Origin: a virus
IMG/VR virus record: IMGVR_UViG_3300025141_000062
Location: 1 to 64,000 of that record
Direction: 5' to 3' (one strand)
Length of the DNA: 64,000 bases
The first letter of the stretch is position 1; each line of letters starts with the position of its first letter. Of the stretch, positions 10,175-19,460 are shown in pieces. The notes under the pieces are model-generated. The model did not search any database. It was not told where the DNA came from and worked only from the letters and a program-made list of their open reading frames with translations. A program made the position numbers and the translations under genes.

Positions 10175-12271
10175 ATGACACATGGAATCAGCAGCGATGA
10201 ATCTGACATTCAGTCACTTATTGAATCATCGTATTCATCTCTTCCATCAAAGGGATTAAATGTATGTGATCTTGATATCCCAGCTGATGTAGTGACGTCA
10301 TTTCAGTATAATTACTTTACAAAAGATGAGACAACTTCAAGAGATCAAACATTTAAGGGCGAGTCTATATCTTCATTCTCTACTGTAAGCGAAGACGCAA
10401 CACAGGAGGAGATTTTAGTTGCAAAATCTCAATACGATGTTCCAAGATTTAATAAAATATCATGGTCAGAAGCTATTTTAGCCTCTAGAAACTCACTTAT
10501 GTCAGAAGCAGGTGTTACAACTGAAGAAATGGGAACTCCAGATGTTTCAGTTTCTGATAATATTTCAAATGTCATATACGAAGAAGCGCTAACTTCATAT
10601 CAGTATACCGGAATTACAATGCAAGATCAGCAAGGCCTAACATGCTTAGAGGAAATTGCAAAAATAGCAATAGACACATCAGAGCTTCCTATTGAGTTTT
10701 CAACACCTGAGACATCTTCTCCCTCTTCTGACTCAAACTTAGATGTAATTAATGCATATCTAGAAGCTGTGAGCGATGGATCATCTATGGACGGTACGGC
10801 AAAGGAGATGCTGAGATCAGCAATGTCAAACTATCAAAGTTCAGGAGATTTTGGATTTGTAAGCAGAAGAGATGAGGAGCTTGAATATTTATCACAAAAT
10901 CTTGCATCTCACGGATCTGCAGTTGACATTGGAATGTCAATAAGCAATGTGCTTGCAGATAGATGTGCAGACTCTTTGATTTCAAACGGAGGAAGCCTAT
11001 ATTATGAAGAGGCATCGAATTCAAAATCAGTTCTTGATCAAATTGCTAATTCTGCAATATCACTAGAGGTTGCTGGAAGAATATCAGAGGATGATTATGA
11101 TATTTCTGGAACTCCTGTGGTAGTTGATACAATTCAAAGTGACACAGGAATGAATAATTCTGATAGTAGCTCTACTTTATTTTCTCACACTTCTGATATT
11201 GTTGGATATATAGTTGAAAAATTAGAATTTGATACTTCTGGAAATATATTATCATTTAATCCGATAGCAGTTGATGGAAAGTCAACAACAAATATTCTTG
11301 ATGTAAATGTTCTATACGGAGCATCTTACAAATATAGAGTAAGATCTGTAGCGTATATTGAATTTGACGCTATAAACGTGTTTCCAGGAAATGAAGCAGA
11401 AAATACAACTGTCAAATCAGGATTTTTATTTGCCTCAAGAGCATCACAGTGGTCAGAAGTAAACTGTATTGAAACTGTTCCACCAAGACCGCCAGTAGAT
11501 ATCGGCTTTATATACGATGGAAGTAACTCTTCTTTAAACATTAACTGGACACTTCCCATAAACAAGCAAAGAGACATAAAGCAAATTAATATATTTAAAA
11601 GATCTTCAACTCTAGAGCCTTTTGGATTAATTAAGTGTTATTATTTTAATGACTCTACGACTCTTACTGCTACTGATGAAATAGCTGATCCTGACTCTTT
11701 AATTCTCGATGATAAAAGCACTCTCGATGGAGCGTTAATTCAAGTTGTTGACGGTTCACCAGGGCTTTTTCATGATTATGATTTTGGCATTGACAGTTCA
11801 TCAATTTACGCACTAACCTCAGTAGATGCAAGAGGCTTAACATCAAACTACTCCCAGCAATTTAGAGTGACATATAATAAATTCAACGCTCAGATTCAAG
11901 TAGAGCTAGTGTCTAGATCATATGCCCCAATACCATATCCAAACTATTTTATATCACAAGATACCTTTATTGATACAATGAAGATTTCTAATTTTGAAAA
12001 AATGACAGTATATTTTGATCCAGAATATCTAACTGTCAATGAGGCAATTTATGATGATGATGGAAATATTTCAGAAGATGCAGACGTAAATCTTATATCA
12101 ACTCATCAAGATAATCCATCATATAAAATATCTATGATAAATCTTGATAATCAGAAATCAAAAAATATAGATATTTATGTTAGAGACATAAGAGATGCAA
12201 CTTTGCAATCTGATGAAGGGGAGGAGTATTCTGTGAAAACAAGAATAGCATCTCTCTTTAGTGATATTTAA
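10175..12271 (+). CDS. Virion protein with fibronectin-III-like region, 698 aa
   Basis: Preceded by ATAGGAAAA, a weak ribosome binding site. The first half (residues 1-330) is acidic and Ser-rich with likely helices. The region from about residue 380 to 570 has the fibronectin-III style, with PPRPPVDIGFIYDGS, LNINWTLPINKQRDIKQIN and a following IFKRS strand. The C-terminus (about 580-698) is another beta-rich segment. The proline-linked entry into the WTLP strand is typical of FN3 repeats in phage tail proteins. No catalytic motif is seen. It follows the Hint-domain giant protein by nine bases, so the two are probably co-translated and may act in the same structure. Exact role is unknown. Confidence 0.65.
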   Translation: MTHGISSDESDIQSLIESSYSSLPSKGLNVCDLDIPADVVTSFQYNYFTKDETTSRDQTFKGESISSFSTVSEDATQEEILVAKSQYDVPRFNKISWSEAILASRNSLMSEAGVTTEEMGTPDVSVSDNISNVIYEEALTSYQYTGITMQDQQGLTCLEEIAKIAIDTSELPIEFSTPETSSPSSDSNLDVINAYLEAVSDGSSMDGTAKEMLRSAMSNYQSSGDFGFVSRRDEELEYLSQNLASHGSAVDIGMSISNVLADRCADSLISNGGSLYYEEASNSKSVLDQIANSAISLEVAGRISEDDYDISGTPVVVDTIQSDTGMNNSDSSSTLFSHTSDIVGYIVEKLEFDTSGNILSFNPIAVDGKSTTNILDVNVLYGASYKYRVRSVAYIEFDAINVFPGNEAENTTVKSGFLFASRASQWSEVNCIETVPPRPPVDIGFIYDGSNSSLNINWTLPINKQRDIKQINIFKRSSTLEPFGLIKCYYFNDSTTLTATDEIADPDSLILDDKSTLDGALIQVVDGSPGLFHDYDFGIDSSSIYALTSVDARGLTSNYSQQFRVTYNKFNAQIQVELVSRSYAPIPYPNYFISQDTFIDTMKISNFEKMTVYFDPEYLTVNEAIYDDDGNISEDADVNLISTHQDNPSYKISMINLDNQKSKNIDIYVRDIRDATLQSDEGEEYSVKTRIASLFSDI

Positions 12272-12323
12272 GACATTTTGGTAGAGAAGTGGCTTAAATT
12301 TCAATCTTTAGAAATTATTTTAC

Positions 12324-12338
12324 TGGCCTACTTGGCCA
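12324..12338. repeat. Short inverted repeat TGGCC-N5-GGCCA
   Basis: A perfect 5-bp inverted repeat with a 5-base loop lies in the 98-base gap between the genes at 10175 and 12370. No T-run follows, so it is not a convincing terminator. It could be an mRNA hairpin or a protein-binding site. The rest of this gap holds only AT-rich sequence and the AGGAG ribosome binding site at 12356. Confidence 0.3.
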
Positions 12339-12369
12339 AATGTATATTTACAATCAGGAGTGAAAATAA

Positions 12370-13074
12370 ATGGGTTTTCTAGATCATAGCACAAATAATA
12401 TTATACTAGACGCTGTCCTTACAGACAAGGGAAGAGAGCTTCTTGCTAGAAATGATGGATCATTTCAAATAGTAAAGTACGCTCTTTCTGACGATGAAGT
12501 AGACTACACTATTGTAAAAAAGTTTGGAAGAACAGTAGGAAAAGAAAAAATTGAGAAAAATACTCCAGTCCTAGAGGCTCTGACAACATCTCAAGTTGCA
12601 CAAAAATATAAGCTAAGAAGTGTATCAGTACCAAATCTGGTAAGACTACCATCACTTGGACTAGACGGTGTAACTTCTGATACAATTAGCCTGGATATTG
12701 TCACAACTAGAAATAGTGATGTAACAGTTAAGCAGACAATAGGTGCCAGTGAAGTTATTCCAAATGAGCTAGTTGATCAGGTATATAGGATAACAGTAAA
12801 TAACCTATTTCTTCAACTATCAGGACAACGACCAGTTTCAATAAATTCAGATAGCATAGCGACATATCTTGTTACAAGAGGTTCAACTTTGGATACCGTA
12901 ACTGGAGGTTCAAAAGTAGTTCTTGGTGTAACTGTTAAGTCATCTCTTACTACTACAATGTTTGACACGTACGGAACAGCTAGTGACAAAACTGTAATAA
13001 ATTCTTATATTACAGTTACCGGACAGCAGTCAGGATCAGTCAAAGACTTTCTGGTTTCAATAAGCAAGACTTAA
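12370..13074 (+). CDS. Structural protein, paralogous N-terminus to 1407 gene
   Basis: Preceded by AGGAG with nine-base spacing. The 234-residue product begins GFLDHSTNNIILDAVLTDKG, the same N-terminal module as the protein at 1407. In this gene the module is followed by a compact protein with several beta-like strands, such as TISLDIVTTRNSDVTVK. No enzyme or metal-binding motif is visible. Proteins with this opening motif sit in structural clusters of related phages. The next two genes (13098 and 14402) share a C-terminal motif with each other, so this looks like a set of virion components assembled together, probably near the baseplate or fibres. Function is inferred from context. Confidence 0.7.
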   Translation: MGFLDHSTNNIILDAVLTDKGRELLARNDGSFQIVKYALSDDEVDYTIVKKFGRTVGKEKIEKNTPVLEALTTSQVAQKYKLRSVSVPNLVRLPSLGLDGVTSDTISLDIVTTRNSDVTVKQTIGASEVIPNELVDQVYRITVNNLFLQLSGQRPVSINSDSIATYLVTRGSTLDTVTGGSKVVLGVTVKSSLTTTMFDTYGTASDKTVINSYITVTGQQSGSVKDFLVSISKT

Positions 13075-13097
13075 TAGTATAATTAAAGGCAATAAGC

Positions 13098-14381
13098 ATG
13101 GCAACATATAAAGAAATCTCTTCTGCTGACATTAAGACAAGCAGATCAGTTTTAAATCAGCTAGTTGATATAATTCAAGAAGATATCTCAGGCTCAACAA
13201 CTAGAAAAAAATATCAAGTATTCGTAACGGGTGGTGTAGGTCCTGGTGTGACTTCTTCACTGTTTCAGACAGTCTATGATCAAGACTATACGCTTCAGAC
13301 GGCAAATCCTATCTTTGATATGACACTTGGGATATATTCTGGAAGCGGAATAGTTTCTGCTTCATCTACAGGTCAAGATAGTGCTGGCAAGCTATTGTTT
13401 CCATCATCTTCTCTCATGATGAGAGAGAAGGTGAACGTATATAGACAATTTGCACAGCTTCTATTGGGAAATGCAACACATCAGTTCTCAACACCCTTTT
13501 CAACATCTCAGCCGGCAGCAGATGATGATAAAATAGATGCAGCATTATTTCTAACTTTTAAGCGACTGTTTTCAAGAGACAAGATCAAGAGAGAGACATT
13601 TGCAATGAAGTTCTACCAGTCTGCATCAAGAGCACCAGGTGCAGGTGGTGGATTTAACCCTACACACATTAATAATGGTGTAACTTGGGGGCCTAATATA
13701 AACCTTGGAACTGTGTCTGGATCTGCAATCTATACAGATGTAGGATCTTCAACAGCAAAAGAAACATCTGTCGGAGGTGAGGTTGGAAATATTGTCGACT
13801 CATCAAACACAAGTAGAAATGTAGGGCTCCTATTCTATGATATGGGAATAGCAGTTCTTGATGTGGAGAGCGTAATATCTGGATCACAGCATGTAAGCGG
13901 AACAGTATCGGCAATGAATAGCGCATCAGGAAACGGTTATGCTGCAGGTCAGATTGTTATAGGAGATGTAAGAAAAAGCGGAAGAGGAACAGGGACACAC
14001 AAAGCAAAATTTGTTCCAGATTTTATAGTATCTGGATCAATGGATGACGTCTTAGATCACTTTGCATCTGTAAGATTCCAATCAGGATCACTTACGGCAA
14101 TGACTTTTCAGAATGTTACAAATATTAATTCAACACTTGTATTTTGCAGAGCTACATCTGATGAGTTTAATTACTCATCAAATCCAACTTTTACTGACGA
14201 TACAGGAAGAATAAACTGCATAGACAGCGGAGAGGAAACTACTCAACGTACATTCTCATTTCCAACTACGATTGGACTATATGATGGAAGAAATCAACTA
14301 CTTGCTGTTGCAAAGCTTAGCAGGCCAGTAGAGAAGAATGACGAGAAGGATCTTACATTTAGAATTAGACTTGACTTCTAG
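13098..14381 (+). CDS. Virion structural protein with shared C-terminal motif
   Basis: ATG preceded by AAAGGC. The 427-residue product starts with a helical segment (residues 1-35). The middle is Gly/Ser-rich and beta-like, with ambiguous helices near 155-180 (FKRLFSRDKIKRETFAMKF). The end (about 393-427) reads GLYDGRNQLLAVAKLSRPV then LTFRIRLDF. The same ending occurs in the next gene, suggesting a common C-terminal domain that folds or docks in the same way. There are no catalytic or metal motifs. The gene lies 20 bases before its neighbour's start, which has a strong ribosome binding site. I regard it as a conserved virion protein of T4-related marine phages with unknown position. Confidence 0.7.
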   Translation: MATYKEISSADIKTSRSVLNQLVDIIQEDISGSTTRKKYQVFVTGGVGPGVTSSLFQTVYDQDYTLQTANPIFDMTLGIYSGSGIVSASSTGQDSAGKLLFPSSSLMMREKVNVYRQFAQLLLGNATHQFSTPFSTSQPAADDDKIDAALFLTFKRLFSRDKIKRETFAMKFYQSASRAPGAGGGFNPTHINNGVTWGPNINLGTVSGSAIYTDVGSSTAKETSVGGEVGNIVDSSNTSRNVGLLFYDMGIAVLDVESVISGSQHVSGTVSAMNSASGNGYAAGQIVIGDVRKSGRGTGTHKAKFVPDFIVSGSMDDVLDHFASVRFQSGSLTAMTFQNVTNINSTLVFCRATSDEFNYSSNPTFTDDTGRINCIDSGEETTQRTFSFPTTIGLYDGRNQLLAVAKLSRPVEKNDEKDLTFRIRLDF

Positions 14382-14401
14382 ATCTATAGGGAGGTGGGCC
14401 A

Positions 14402-17400
14402 ATGTCTATCATTAAGATTACACCAGACCTGATTGAACTAGTTAGCCTAAAGACTCATCCTAAGGTAAAGTTTGTCTCATCATCAATAGGTGTTGTTAAT
14501 ACAGAGGTAACGTCCAGCTCAGGTATAGTAAGTCACTCTGGAACTCTAGGAGAGGTAAGCCTGCTCCCTAGGACTAATAGAGTGATAAAGTCAACAAGGC
14601 AGTTTGATATCACATCTGCACTATTTAATGAAGACCAGCTAGAGTTAGCTATAAATTTAAAAAATGCTGTAACTTTAACAGAAGCAGGTGAGACAGATAT
14701 ACAGTCGTATATGGGACATGCTACGCCCTGGCCACACTCTTCAACTGAAGGCTCTATTGACGGTGCCCCTGCATCAGAAGCATACGATCAAGGGTATATG
14801 AGAGCAGTCAATCAGGCAAAAAAGAGCTCAAAACAGCTAAAGACATTCCAGATATCAAGATTTAGACCGTCATTTCTTTTTGAAGATGAAGGATTTACTA
14901 ATCATGAACTACTTACTGCATCACTACCTGCAAAGACAAAAGGTGTAAAGAGCCATATAGAGAATGTGCTTTTAAAGAAATATAAGTCTCACTACACTAA
15001 TCCAAATTATTCATATACAAACTATCATTCATTAAATTTCTTTACATCGTCTCATACAAATACGCTTCACGGCCATAGCGTCGTATCAAGTTCTGTTCTA
15101 ATATATCCATGTATGACATCATCAAATAGAACTGATCAAGGACCGCATCTCACAGGGACAACAAGGTTTACTGGAAGATACTGTCCAGAAGGTGCATTTA
15201 CATTTGACTTTTATATAAACCCAAGATATTCAAATGATGGTCCAGTGGGACAGGGCGCTGGCGACTCAAATAATTCATTTAATGCAGGCACAATATTCCA
15301 TATGAGCTCTACATTTGCTGTATCGCTTATTTCAGGATCTAGTGTAGATGAGTTTGGTAAGTGTGACGGATATAGGCTCCTACTCCAGCTTTCTCACAGT
15401 GCAGGCTACCCTCCTTCAAGATTTACAATAACTGCATCTAGCAATAATCCTGTATATAATGGAAATCTTGCAAGATATAAGGATAGAGACTTTAGATATG
15501 CGTTTCTATCACCAGATAACTCTCTTCAAAGAAACAAGTGGCATCATGTTGCAATTAGGTGGGGTACCAAAAATATAAATGATGGAACGGGATCGTTTTT
15601 TATAGATGGAAATGAAGTCTCACGCTTTTGCATACCTGAGACAAGCATAGCACAAACTGTATTTACACTAACTGATGATCACGCCGAAGACAATAGGGTT
15701 AACAGCTATTTAAGGGCTGCAGGAAAGATAGACGCTGATTCTAATCAACCCATATCAGATCCAGATGCATTATTTATAGGAAACTTTTATGAAGGAAAAA
15801 ATACAACTGGATCTAATGCAACTTCAATTAATAGATTTTTCAACTGGAAGGCACAAAATCTAGAGGGATTCTCACAGGGTCAAAATTCTGGACAGCAAAA
15901 AGGTCTCCATATTGAAGATGGTGATCCAAAGTCTTATGCCTTTAATCATCCACTAAATGCCGAGGTTCATGATCTTAAAATTTACGCATCATACAGGACG
16001 TCAGATCAAATACTAACAAGCTCTCGTCATGGACCTGAGAACTCTGATGATCTTTTATTTTATCTTCCGCCATTTTTTGTTAAAGAGGGCTTTGATAGAA
16101 GATTTTTTGGGACAGCAGTCCAGACAATTAAAAAGCATCAAGTTGCTCACGATCAGGCAAACGATTCATTTTTTGACACATATCTCTCAAGACCGTTTAA
16201 TGCAGGTCTTTCTATGACAGTTGACTCAACACTGATAAATCTTGAGAACTTTTGCAGAGACCTTGTTCAAGGTGTGTATCCGAGACTTTTATTCCTAACA
16301 GCTTCTGCAATATCTGATGTTGAGATGCAAACACAATATGACAATAAAGAGAAACCTTGGCGATTTCCAAATGGAAGCGTGTCTGCACCACAAAGAAGAG
16401 TTTCAGATCTTCTATTCTCAACTGCATCACTAGCAAAGAGATGCCTAACTATTCTTCCATGTGATAACGGTAAATTCCTTCCAAACTATTCACTAATTCT
16501 ATCTGGTGCAAACGATTCCAAGCCAACATCTGGCTCAGAGATGTCTCTATTTGTTGATGACTACGGTCACAGTGATATATCAAGCATAAGTCTTAAAAAT
16601 TTATTTACTCAGACACCAACCGCTATGACACTTATTCCAGATGGTGGCAGCTCTGTTGACACAATAGTTGATACTTTAAACTACTATACTGGAACAGGTG
16701 TTTCTGGACTATATGATAGCTGGAGAGGCTCATCAAGCGGCTTTGGCGACGGAGACATGTCAGATGAAAATACCGGCCCACTTGCAAGCCCAGATAGGCC
16801 AAACGGTGCAATCTGCTTTGAGTCCACTAGCTCAATACCAAGATTTATGGTGTATCAGGCAACACAGGACTCATCTAGCAATGAGGTTGTGATATTTAAT
16901 ATTCCAAATTTATTCTATGGAAATAGAATTTCTCCAGGAACATTTAAACTGTCTGACAAAAATCTTTCTGGATCTAGAGGCAAGGTGTCAATGACACTAA
17001 AAGATGATGGATTTGGAACACTGTACAGGGCTGATTCAATAACTGAAAATGCTAAGTTTAACTGTGTTGGAAATATATTTTATGAAGAGGGACTTGTTTT
17101 AATAAAGTCTCCTCACCTTGTTCACTTTGGAAAGAGAGAATTTGAGATGGAGTTTAAAGGGGACCAGAATATTCATGTAATGTCTGTCAATGTTCCCTGT
17201 GAGCCAGGTCTTGTAAACAGCTCGTCTAATCCAGCGTTTAAGTCGCTATCTGCATCATTTGATGCAAATGACTATAATAACGAATTCGTCTATATCACGT
17301 CAGTATATCTTCATGATGATAACTTTAACGTCATTATGAAGGCCAATCTTGCACAACCAGTTGTCAAGAGAGAGTCAGACGAATTTTTATTTAGAATAAA

Positions 17401-17413
17401 GATGGATTTTTAA
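14402..17413 (+). CDS. LamG/concanavalin-like virion protein, 1,003 aa
   Basis: Strong ribosome binding site (GGGAGGTGG). Residues about 258-420 have the hallmarks of a LamG or concanavalin-A-like jelly-roll: FTFDFYINPRYS, then NKWHHVAIRWG near residue 378, then GSFFIDGNEV near 397. These folds bind carbohydrate in many surface proteins, so a glycan-binding fibre or adhesin role is likely. The final 35 residues (LHDDNFNVIMKANLAQPV then FLFRIKMDF) match the ending of the preceding protein. Segments before and after the LamG-like region are unrecognised. The stop overlaps the ATG of the resolvase gene by one base, physically linking the structural block to the DNA-metabolism block. Domain assignment is by motif, not alignment. 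Confidence 0.75.
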   Translation: MSIIKITPDLIELVSLKTHPKVKFVSSSIGVVNTEVTSSSGIVSHSGTLGEVSLLPRTNRVIKSTRQFDITSALFNEDQLELAINLKNAVTLTEAGETDIQSYMGHATPWPHSSTEGSIDGAPASEAYDQGYMRAVNQAKKSSKQLKTFQISRFRPSFLFEDEGFTNHELLTASLPAKTKGVKSHIENVLLKKYKSHYTNPNYSYTNYHSLNFFTSSHTNTLHGHSVVSSSVLIYPCMTSSNRTDQGPHLTGTTRFTGRYCPEGAFTFDFYINPRYSNDGPVGQGAGDSNNSFNAGTIFHMSSTFAVSLISGSSVDEFGKCDGYRLLLQLSHSAGYPPSRFTITASSNNPVYNGNLARYKDRDFRYAFLSPDNSLQRNKWHHVAIRWGTKNINDGTGSFFIDGNEVSRFCIPETSIAQTVFTLTDDHAEDNRVNSYLRAAGKIDADSNQPISDPDALFIGNFYEGKNTTGSNATSINRFFNWKAQNLEGFSQGQNSGQQKGLHIEDGDPKSYAFNHPLNAEVHDLKIYASYRTSDQILTSSRHGPENSDDLLFYLPPFFVKEGFDRRFFGTAVQTIKKHQVAHDQANDSFFDTYLSRPFNAGLSMTVDSTLINLENFCRDLVQGVYPRLLFLTASAISDVEMQTQYDNKEKPWRFPNGSVSAPQRRVSDLLFSTASLAKRCLTILPCDNGKFLPNYSLILSGANDSKPTSGSEMSLFVDDYGHSDISSISLKNLFTQTPTAMTLIPDGGSSVDTIVDTLNYYTGTGVSGLYDSWRGSSSGFGDGDMSDENTGPLASPDRPNGAICFESTSSIPRFMVYQATQDSSSNEVVIFNIPNLFYGNRISPGTFKLSDKNLSGSRGKVSMTLKDDGFGTLYRADSITENAKFNCVGNIFYEEGLVLIKSPHLVHFGKREFEMEFKGDQNIHVMSVNVPCEPGLVNSSSNPAFKSLSASFDANDYNNEFVYITSVYLHDDNFNVIMKANLAQPVVKRESDEFLFRIKMDF

Positions 17414-17955
17414 TGATATTGGGACTGGATATATCTACAAGCTGTACTGGGTGGTGTATTTTAAATTCATCTGGTGAGCTTGTTAAGATGGGATACATTC
17501 CTCTTGCAAAGATAAAGTCTATGTTTAAAAAAGCACAGACTGTGAGGCACATGCTTTCTTCGCTAAATGTTGACTATGACATAGAGAGAATCTACATAGA
17601 GGAGAATCTTCAGGCATTTCGCCCTGGGCTGTCATCAGCAAAGACCCTGTTGTCACTTGCAAGATTTAATGGAATTATAAGCTACATTGCCCAGGAAGAA
17701 TTCTTTATATCGCCGGAGTTTATCAATGTCAACGCAGCTAGAAAGAAACTGTCAATTAAGATAAAGAGAAAGAAGAATGGCGGTAAACCTACAAAGGAGC
17801 AAGTTCTAGACTGGGTGACATCTCAGATAGCCTCCTATACTTGGCCAAAAAAACAGCTAAAATCTGGCCCTAGAAAGGGTAAGCTTATCTTAGAGCCGGG
17901 ATGCTATGACATGGCTGACTCATATGTAATAGCACGCGCAGGTATTTTAAATTGA
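17413..17955 (+). CDS. RuvC-like Holliday junction resolvase
   Basis: Start overlaps the preceding stop (TAATG). The 180-residue length matches RuvC. The RNase-H-like fold is indicated by LGLDISTSCTGW with Asp6, the IYIEEN strand with Glu63, and CYDMADSYVIA with Asp166 and Asp169. These correspond to the four acidic catalytic residues of RuvC-family resolvases. The family cuts four-way DNA junctions. In a phage this clears branched DNA before packaging, the job done by endonuclease VII in T4. A basic stretch (KIKRKKNGGK, about 116-125) may contact DNA. The primase and SbcCD-like genes follow. Family assignment is firm; use in packaging is inferred. Confidence 0.85.
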   Translation: MILGLDISTSCTGWCILNSSGELVKMGYIPLAKIKSMFKKAQTVRHMLSSLNVDYDIERIYIEENLQAFRPGLSSAKTLLSLARFNGIISYIAQEEFFISPEFINVNAARKKLSIKIKRKKNGGKPTKEQVLDWVTSQIASYTWPKKQLKSGPRKGKLILEPGCYDMADSYVIARAGILN

Positions 17956-17981
17956 AAAAATAGCTTATCATAGATTATGAT
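17952..17981 (+). promoter_or_regulatory. Candidate sigma70-like promoter before primase
   Basis: TTGAAA at 17952-17957 and TATGAT at 17976-17981, spacing 18. The start point would fall near 17988, the primase ATG, implying a leaderless mRNA or a later start codon. The -10 also overlaps a small inverted repeat (ATCATA-GAT-TATGAT). Weak evidence. Confidence 0.25.
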
Positions 17982-17987
17982 TATTCT

Positions 17988-18959
17988 ATGGTTACATTTA
18001 CACAAAAGCTATCTTTTTTAAAAAAAGTGTTTGGTGATTATGAGCTTGATAGAAAGCAAGAAAATGGAATCTTTAGGTGCCCAAGCTGCGGCACTGGAAC
18101 GAAAAAGAAGAAATTCTATATAAATCTTGAATCCTGGAAATGTCACTGCTGGTCTTGTAACTTAAAGGGAAGAACAGTGCTTCCTGCACTTAGAAAGTAT
18201 GGGACAAGAGAAGATGTTTCTTACTTTACTGAAAAGCTATGTGGGAACAAACGGCAAAATATATCAGAGAGCTCTCAGGAAGAAGTAAATAACAATGTCA
18301 GACTTCCTGACGGATTTTTATTTCTTGGAGATTTTAAAAAATCTCTAGATCCAGACATTAGATCATGTATAAAGTATCTATACTCCAGGGGATTGAGTGA
18401 AAGTGACATTTGGCGATATAGAATTGGCACATCTAGATACGGAAAATTTAGAAGGAGAGTTATATTTCCATCTTTTGACATAGATGGAGATCTTAACTTT
18501 TTTGTATCAAGATCTATTGACTCTAGTGTAAAGCGCAAGTATATTAATTCTAATGTAAATAAAAAGCTAATAGTGTTTAATGATATTGATATTGACTGGT
18601 CTAGAGAAGTCACTCTTGTTGAGGGTCCATTTGATATGATAAAGGCAGGAGATAACTCAACATGCATGCTCGGTTCAAGCCTATCTGATGATTATTTTTT
18701 ATTTTCAAAAATTGTATCAAATAAGTCACCTGTACTTCTTGCACTTGATAGTGATATGAAGAAAAAAGAGCAAGATATAGCAAGGTTGTTAGTTTTATAT
18801 GGCTGTGAAGTGAGAATTCTTGATCTCGGAAGATTTTCAGATGTAGGCGAGATGTCAAAGATTGAGTTCATTGAAAAAAGAAAATATGCAACTAGCTGGT
18901 CACCGAGTCAAAGACTTAAGATGAGAATTGGAGCCCTAAGAAGTGGATCTCTCTTCTAG
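17988..18959 (+). CDS. DnaG-type DNA primase
   Basis: The 323-residue protein has an N-terminal zinc-binding domain: C31-P-S-C34, then KCHCWSC with Cys54 and Cys57. The C-terminal Toprim domain follows from about residue 200, with TLVEGPFDMIKAG carrying the catalytic Glu of Toprim folds, and LLALDSDMKKKEQD carrying the DxD. This is the bacterial and T7/T4 phage primase architecture that makes RNA primers on the lagging strand. It is shorter than bacterial DnaG because it lacks the helicase-binding domain, similar in size to T4 gp61. No good ribosome binding site precedes the ATG, so the exact start is uncertain. A helicase gene is not visible in this window. Confidence 0.85.
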   Translation: MVTFTQKLSFLKKVFGDYELDRKQENGIFRCPSCGTGTKKKKFYINLESWKCHCWSCNLKGRTVLPALRKYGTREDVSYFTEKLCGNKRQNISESSQEEVNNNVRLPDGFLFLGDFKKSLDPDIRSCIKYLYSRGLSESDIWRYRIGTSRYGKFRRRVIFPSFDIDGDLNFFVSRSIDSSVKRKYINSNVNKKLIVFNDIDIDWSREVTLVEGPFDMIKAGDNSTCMLGSSLSDDYFLFSKIVSNKSPVLLALDSDMKKKEQDIARLLVLYGCEVRILDLGRFSDVGEMSKIEFIEKRKYATSWSPSQRLKMRIGALRSGSLF

Positions 18960-18967
18960 TTTGTAAT

Positions 18968-18983
18968 AGTTATTGTTATAACT
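18968..18983. repeat. Inverted repeat AGTTAT-N4-ATAACT
   Basis: A perfect 6-bp inverted repeat in the 35-base gap between the primase gene and the gene at 18995. It is AT-rich without a T-tail, so it is probably not a terminator. It could be an operator or chance in AT-rich sequence. Confidence 0.25.
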
Positions 18984-18994
18984 GAGATACGAGT

Positions 18995-19417
18995 ATGAAG
19001 ATAACAAGACTAGAGCTTAGAAATATCATTAGAGAGGTCATTCAAGATATAGATGAGGATGCTCTATTTCCAACAAGAACATTTCTTGGCCTAGAGCCCG
19101 AGAGAGACATTCCAGGGCAGACCCCTCCCCCAGTATGTAAAAAATGTGCAGTTCATCACGATACAGGTGGGTGCAAACATCACGGCGACGAGGGTGGGAG
19201 AAATCTAGGGTATGGAAGTGTAAAGTCAGATGATAGAGAAGGGAGAATGACCAAGGGTCATTTATATAAAATATCAAAGTATTCTCAAAGCCTTCACGAT
19301 CTACTTCAAGATAATGACGATCTCCCAGAATGGGTTCAGAGCAAGATAGCAAGGGCTGCTGATAAAATGGAGGCTGTATATGGCTATCTTGATTATAAAC
19401 TTAGTAAAATGAAATAG
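18995..19417 (+). CDS. Small protein with LRxIIRE tag and Cys/His cluster
   Basis: The 140-residue product opens with MKITRLELRNIIREVIQD, a basic-acidic amphipathic helix of a type repeated in at least three other proteins of this window. A likely metal-binding cluster follows: C48-K-K-C51-A-V-H-H55 then C60-K-H-H63. The C-terminal 35 residues (LPEWVQSKIARAADKMEAV) form a probable helical hairpin. Small proteins combining this helical tail with the N-terminal tag are frequent in T4-related marine phage genomes, but I know of no established function. It lies between the primase and the SbcCD-like gene. Zinc binding is inferred from residue spacing only. Confidence 0.65.
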   Translation: MKITRLELRNIIREVIQDIDEDALFPTRTFLGLEPERDIPGQTPPPVCKKCAVHHDTGGCKHHGDEGGRNLGYGSVKSDDREGRMTKGHLYKISKYSQSLHDLLQDNDDLPEWVQSKIARAADKMEAVYGYLDYKLSKMK

Positions 19418-19460
19418 CATCTTGTACACTGGGCTGCATTGTTAGAATAATATAAAACAT

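Noticed and set aside
13078-13083. TATAAT box before the gene at 13098
   Set aside because: It lies directly on the end of the preceding gene with no -35 box and only 14 bases before the start codon, leaving no room for a leader with the AAAGG ribosome binding site.
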